Shown here in pieces: positions 61,134 to 64,000 of a DNA stretch of 64,000 nucleotides. Position 1 is the first letter of the stretch. The number at the start of each line of letters is the position of its first letter. The stretch lies in assembly GCF_048087625.1 (NCBI RefSeq), contig NZ_CP159805.1:682001-746000 (forward strand). Reading direction: 5' to 3'. Both the position numbers and the translations under genes were made by a program. The notes beneath the pieces were generated by a model. It had not been told where the DNA came from, did no database searches, and was given only the letters and a program-made list of their open reading frames with translations. The stretch comes from Pseudothioglobus sp905182815 (GTDB taxonomy: Bacteria; Pseudomonadota; Gammaproteobacteria; PS1; Pseudothioglobaceae).

Positions 61134-63497
61134 TTAGTCACCGTATGGAGTCCAAATATTTTTCACTTCAGTTGCATTTCTAAGGAATTCTAAGCTTTCA
61201 CCCTGATCAGGATTAAGCCAATCTCGATCACTATCTTCATGAACCCACAAGCGTTTTAAGTCAATAGCACTAATAGCTTCAATAGAGGCAATAGTCTCTT
61301 GATCCGCCCAACACCATGTTCCATCAACTTCTGCATGACCAATAATTTGCTCAGCAAGCTCACGCTTATTACCGCTAACTATATTTACAACGCCAGCTGG
61401 TACATCTGAAGTTTCAATTGTTTGTACTAACTCCAAGGCAACACTTGGAAATCGTTCACTAGGAATTAAAACAACTCGGTTTCCCATAGCTATTGCTGGG
61501 GCAACTAAAGAGATTGATGTAAGTAATGGAAGCTCTTCAGGAGCAATTTGAGCAAGGATACCTATGGGCTCTGGAAGTGCCATTGTAATGCCCCTATAAG
61601 GCGCACTATGAACTGCTCCGTCATACTTATCTGCCCAGGCAGCATAACTAAAGAGTCGACTGATGCTCTCATCAAATTCAGCTTTAGCTTGTTTTTTTGA
61701 AACCCCACAAAGAGTTATAAGTCGTTGAATCCATTCAGATTCGCGTACCGATAAATTTTCAGCAAGAAAATAAATAATTTGAGCTCTACCGTGACCGCTT
61801 TGAGAGCTCCAGGATGATGCTTTTGAGGCTGCACTTACAGCGTTTCTTACATCCTTTCTGTTACCAGCACCAACGAAAGCTGCATGACTTCCGTCAGCAT
61901 TGAAAGTTGCAATACTATGACCACTATCTGGCCTTACCTGCTTTCCGCCAATATAAAATTTTAATGTTCGGTCAATAGCATTATTTTTAGGATTTTTAGT
62001 AATTAAAGCAGCAGTAGTCTTCTTTGATGACTTTAAACCGTTAGGCTTAAGGTACTCATAAAGACCTTCTTTTCCACCTTCACGGCCAAATCCAGACTCT
62101 TTGACGCCGCCAAATCCACAAGACGCATCAAACTGATTATGACAATTAATCCATACAACACCGGCTTTAATTTTAGGAGCAACATCCATTGTGCGATTAA
62201 TATTTTCACTCCAAATACTTGCCGCTAATCCGTATCTACTATTGTTAGCTAACTCAACGGCCTCGGATTGAGTTCGGAAAGTCATTGAGACTAAAACAGG
62301 TCCAAAAATTTCTTCTTGGGCTAACGGGTGACTAGAATCAATATTTGTAATAAGAGTTGGGGGATAGAGGTTACCCTCTGACTCAATATCACATGCCTGA
62401 TAAATTTCTCCACCATGTTTTAAGCCATCTTTGACCATTTCATTCACTCTATTAAACTGGGTCTTGCTAACTAAACTGCCTAAGTCTATTGATTTATCAA
62501 GAGGAGAGCCTAAGCGTAATTGTTTAATTCTTTCTTTAATCCTTAGATGAAGGTCTTCAGCAACTTCAGCCTGAACCAATAATCTTGATCCAGCACAACA
62601 AACCTCTCCTTGGTTAAACCAAATTGAATCAACTAAGCCTTCAACTGCAGCATCAAGATCTGCATCTTCAAACACAATAAATGCAGATTTTCCGCCAAGT
62701 TCGAGTGTAAGTTTTTTACCTTGTCCAGCTGTACTTTTTCTGATGGACTGACCAACAGCAGTTGAGCCAGTAAATGCAACTTTATCAACGCCTTTATGAG
62801 CTGCAAGTTCAGCGCCAATATTTCCATCACCATTGATCATATTGACAACGCCAGGTGGAACTCCTGCCTGCTCGCATAAGTGCGCAAAAAACATTGCTGA
62901 AATTGGAGTTTGCTCTGCAGCCTTAAAGACAATAGTATTACCCATTGCAAGAGCTGGAGCAATTTTCCAAGATAACATTAATAGTGGGAAGTTCCATGGA
63001 ACAATTTGAGCAACAACACCAATTGACTGGTAACTAGAAAACTCTTTGCCTTGAAGTTGTGCCCAGCCAGCATGGTGGTAAAAATGCCTTATTGCAAGAG
63101 GTATATCAATATCACGACTTTCACGAATTGGCTTTCCATTATCAAGTGTTTCAAGTACAGATATTAATCTCGAATGTTTTTGTAGTAATCTTGCTAAGGC
63201 ATAGAGAATTTTAGCTCTTCCATGGCCTCCAAGCAACTCCCACGAGGGCTGAGCTTTTCTAGCAGCTTCTACTGCAAAATCTAGCTGTTCAGAACTTGCA
63301 ATTTCAATATTGGCTAGTAACTTACCATTTGAGGGATTTAAACTAGCAATTAATTTAGATTTTTTATTAGATATAAATTTTCCATTAATCAGCTGACCAA
63401 AGTGGTGATCATTAAGTTTAAGCCACTCATGCGCCTCTTTATCACTTTCGAGAGCTTCGCTATAATCTAGATCTTTGAATGATTTTAAAAGTGTCAT
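61134..63497 (-). CDS. ALDH16-type double aldehyde dehydrogenase, second domain catalytically incomplete
   Basis: A 787-aa protein with two aldehyde dehydrogenase units. Domain 1 (about residues 30-490) is complete: catalytic Cys300 in GEVCCAGSR, general base Glu266 in LELGGK, and the oxyanion Asn169 in PWNFP. Domain 2 (about 500-787) keeps the N-terminal half of the fold (GILAQIAPEELPLL, AMGNRVVLIPSE) but ends before any catalytic Cys region. This arrangement is that of the ALDH16 family, known in animals and some bacteria. In a deo operon it probably oxidises the acetaldehyde that DeoC releases. Substrate is inferred. It starts 9 nt after deoC and ends 3 nt before deoA. Confidence 0.88.
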   Translation of the reverse strand: MTLLKSFKDLDYSEALESDKEAHEWLKLNDHHFGQLINGKFISNKKSKLIASLNPSNGKLLANIEIASSEQLDFAVEAARKAQPSWELLGGHGRAKILYALARLLQKHSRLISVLETLDNGKPIRESRDIDIPLAIRHFYHHAGWAQLQGKEFSSYQSIGVVAQIVPWNFPLLMLSWKIAPALAMGNTIVFKAAEQTPISAMFFAHLCEQAGVPPGVVNMINGDGNIGAELAAHKGVDKVAFTGSTAVGQSIRKSTAGQGKKLTLELGGKSAFIVFEDADLDAAVEGLVDSIWFNQGEVCCAGSRLLVQAEVAEDLHLRIKERIKQLRLGSPLDKSIDLGSLVSKTQFNRVNEMVKDGLKHGGEIYQACDIESEGNLYPPTLITNIDSSHPLAQEEIFGPVLVSMTFRTQSEAVELANNSRYGLAASIWSENINRTMDVAPKIKAGVVWINCHNQFDASCGFGGVKESGFGREGGKEGLYEYLKPNGLKSSKKTTAALITKNPKNNAIDRTLKFYIGGKQVRPDSGHSIATFNADGSHAAFVGAGNRKDVRNAVSAASKASSWSSQSGHGRAQIIYFLAENLSVRESEWIQRLITLCGVSKKQAKAEFDESISRLFSYAAWADKYDGAVHSAPYRGITMALPEPIGILAQIAPEELPLLTSISLVAPAIAMGNRVVLIPSERFPSVALELVQTIETSDVPAGVVNIVSGNKRELAEQIIGHAEVDGTWCWADQETIASIEAISAIDLKRLWVHEDSDRDWLNPDQGESLEFLRNATEVKNIWTPYGD

Positions 63498-63506
63498 TGT
63501 TAAGTC

Positions 63507-64000
63507 CTATGCTAATGGATGTCTATAAGATGCCGAGTAATAACCACTAGAGAAGTGGTCTAATTGGCGTTCAATATCGCCGAGTAAGCTAGATGCTCCA
63601 AAACGAAATAAATCTGGCTCTAACCATCTGCGACCGAGCTCTTCTTGGATCATTGTCATATATAAAAGTGCAGTTTTAGTGTCACTAATTCCACCAGCAG
63701 CTTTAAAGCCGATTCGAATACCTGTTTCATTATAAAAATTACGTATCATTCGAACCATAACTAAACTTACTGGAAGGGTTGCGTTAGTAGGCTCTTTACC
63801 AGTAGACGTTTTAATAAAATCAGCCCCAGCCATCATACAAACCTGAGAAGCTTTAGCAATATTACTAAGATTTCCAAGTTCACCCGTAGCTAAAATAGTT
63901 TTCATATGCGCATCGCCACATTTTTCACGAAACATTTTTACCTCTTTATACAGTTCTTTCCAGTTTCCTTCTAAAACATGTCGGCGGCTTATAACTATAT
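63507..64000 (-). CDS. deoC: deoxyribose-phosphate aldolase, partial (5' end outside window)
   Basis: The minus-strand frame runs open to the right edge, giving the last about 164 residues of DeoC. Schiff-base Lys is in GADFIKTSTGK, the second Lys in IGFKAAGGI, and the upstream part (VISRRHVLEGNWKELYKEV, CGDAHMKTILATGEL) is typical of the family. It splits deoxyribose-5-phosphate into glyceraldehyde-3-phosphate and acetaldehyde. It appears to be the first visible gene of the deo operon. Internal ATG codons exist, but homology requires the longer protein. Confidence 0.94.
   Translation of the reverse strand, partial: IVISRRHVLEGNWKELYKEVKMFREKCGDAHMKTILATGELGNLSNIAKASQVCMMAGADFIKTSTGKEPTNATLPVSLVMVRMIRNFYNETGIRIGFKAAGGISDTKTALLYMTMIQEELGRRWLEPDLFRFGASSLLGDIERQLDHFSSGYYSASYRHPLA

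Noticed and set aside
61134..63497. Bifunctional PutA or two fused active aldehyde dehydrogenases
   Set aside because: There is no proline dehydrogenase domain, and the second unit ends before any catalytic Cys, which fits ALDH16.
1..64000. Search for CRISPR arrays, insertion sequences, integrase, phage or toxin-antitoxin genes
   Set aside because: No direct-repeat arrays, transposase motifs or such gene pairs were seen. The tRNA-Lys has no adjacent integrase or repeated 3' end.

Overview
The window is AT-rich, densely packed bacterial chromosome: about 60 protein genes, one tRNA, and only one gene-free stretch above 300 nt. Several gene neighbourhoods are typical of Gammaproteobacteria: cmk-rpsA-ihfB, ypjD divergent from ffh, and mlaC-murA-hisG-hisD. 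Low GC, tight packing and many catabolic genes for betaine, methylamines, histidine and nucleosides suggest a streamlined marine heterotroph. I infer something like the SUP05/Arctic96BD-19 (Thioglobus) group. That placement is an inference and no rRNA gene is present to test it.

Layout. 1-19.2 kb is a methylated-amine and one-carbon block. It holds the end of an N-methylglutamate synthase operon (mgsB-like tail, mgsC, an orphan 128-aa gene), a DUF1989-GcvT fusion, a glycine betaine ABC transporter (proX / proV-proW with a double permease), folD, a Rieske oxygenase, a LysR regulator, a DAO-family oxidoreductase and a complete heterotetrameric sarcosine oxidase / N-methylglutamate dehydrogenase set. 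19.2-26.4 kb is a histidine-utilisation locus: hutC divergent from hutU-H-I-F-D, with a clear palindromic operator in the divergent promoter. 26.4-50.5 kb is mostly housekeeping: ubiG, bcp, lepA, ypjD/ffh, hisD-hisG-murA-mlaC, uvrC, uup, ccmH, lysS, cmk, rpsA, ihfB and tRNA-Lys. Inside it is a small transport section (DUF4430 plus DUF6580 genes, three tandem EamA exporters, a lone ABC ATPase). 51.2-56.7 kb is a complete oligopeptide/dipeptide ABC importer (oppA, terminator, oppBCDF). 56.9-64 kb is a nucleoside-catabolism operon on the minus strand: deoC, an ALDH16-type double aldehyde dehydrogenase, deoA, deoB, add, followed by a purine phosphoribosyltransferase.

How the parts fit. Betaine is imported by ProXVW and could be demethylated by the Rieske enzyme, then by the DAO-family and SoxBDAG-like oxidases. 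The released one-carbon units would pass to tetrahydrofolate and be oxidised by FolD. The same SoxBDAG-like complex could instead be N-methylglutamate dehydrogenase working with the Mgs enzyme at the left edge. Histidine is degraded to N-formylglutamate (hutG is not in the window). Deoxynucleosides are degraded to glyceraldehyde-3-phosphate and acetaldehyde, with acetaldehyde oxidised in the same operon. I found no phage, insertion sequence, CRISPR array or toxin-antitoxin module.
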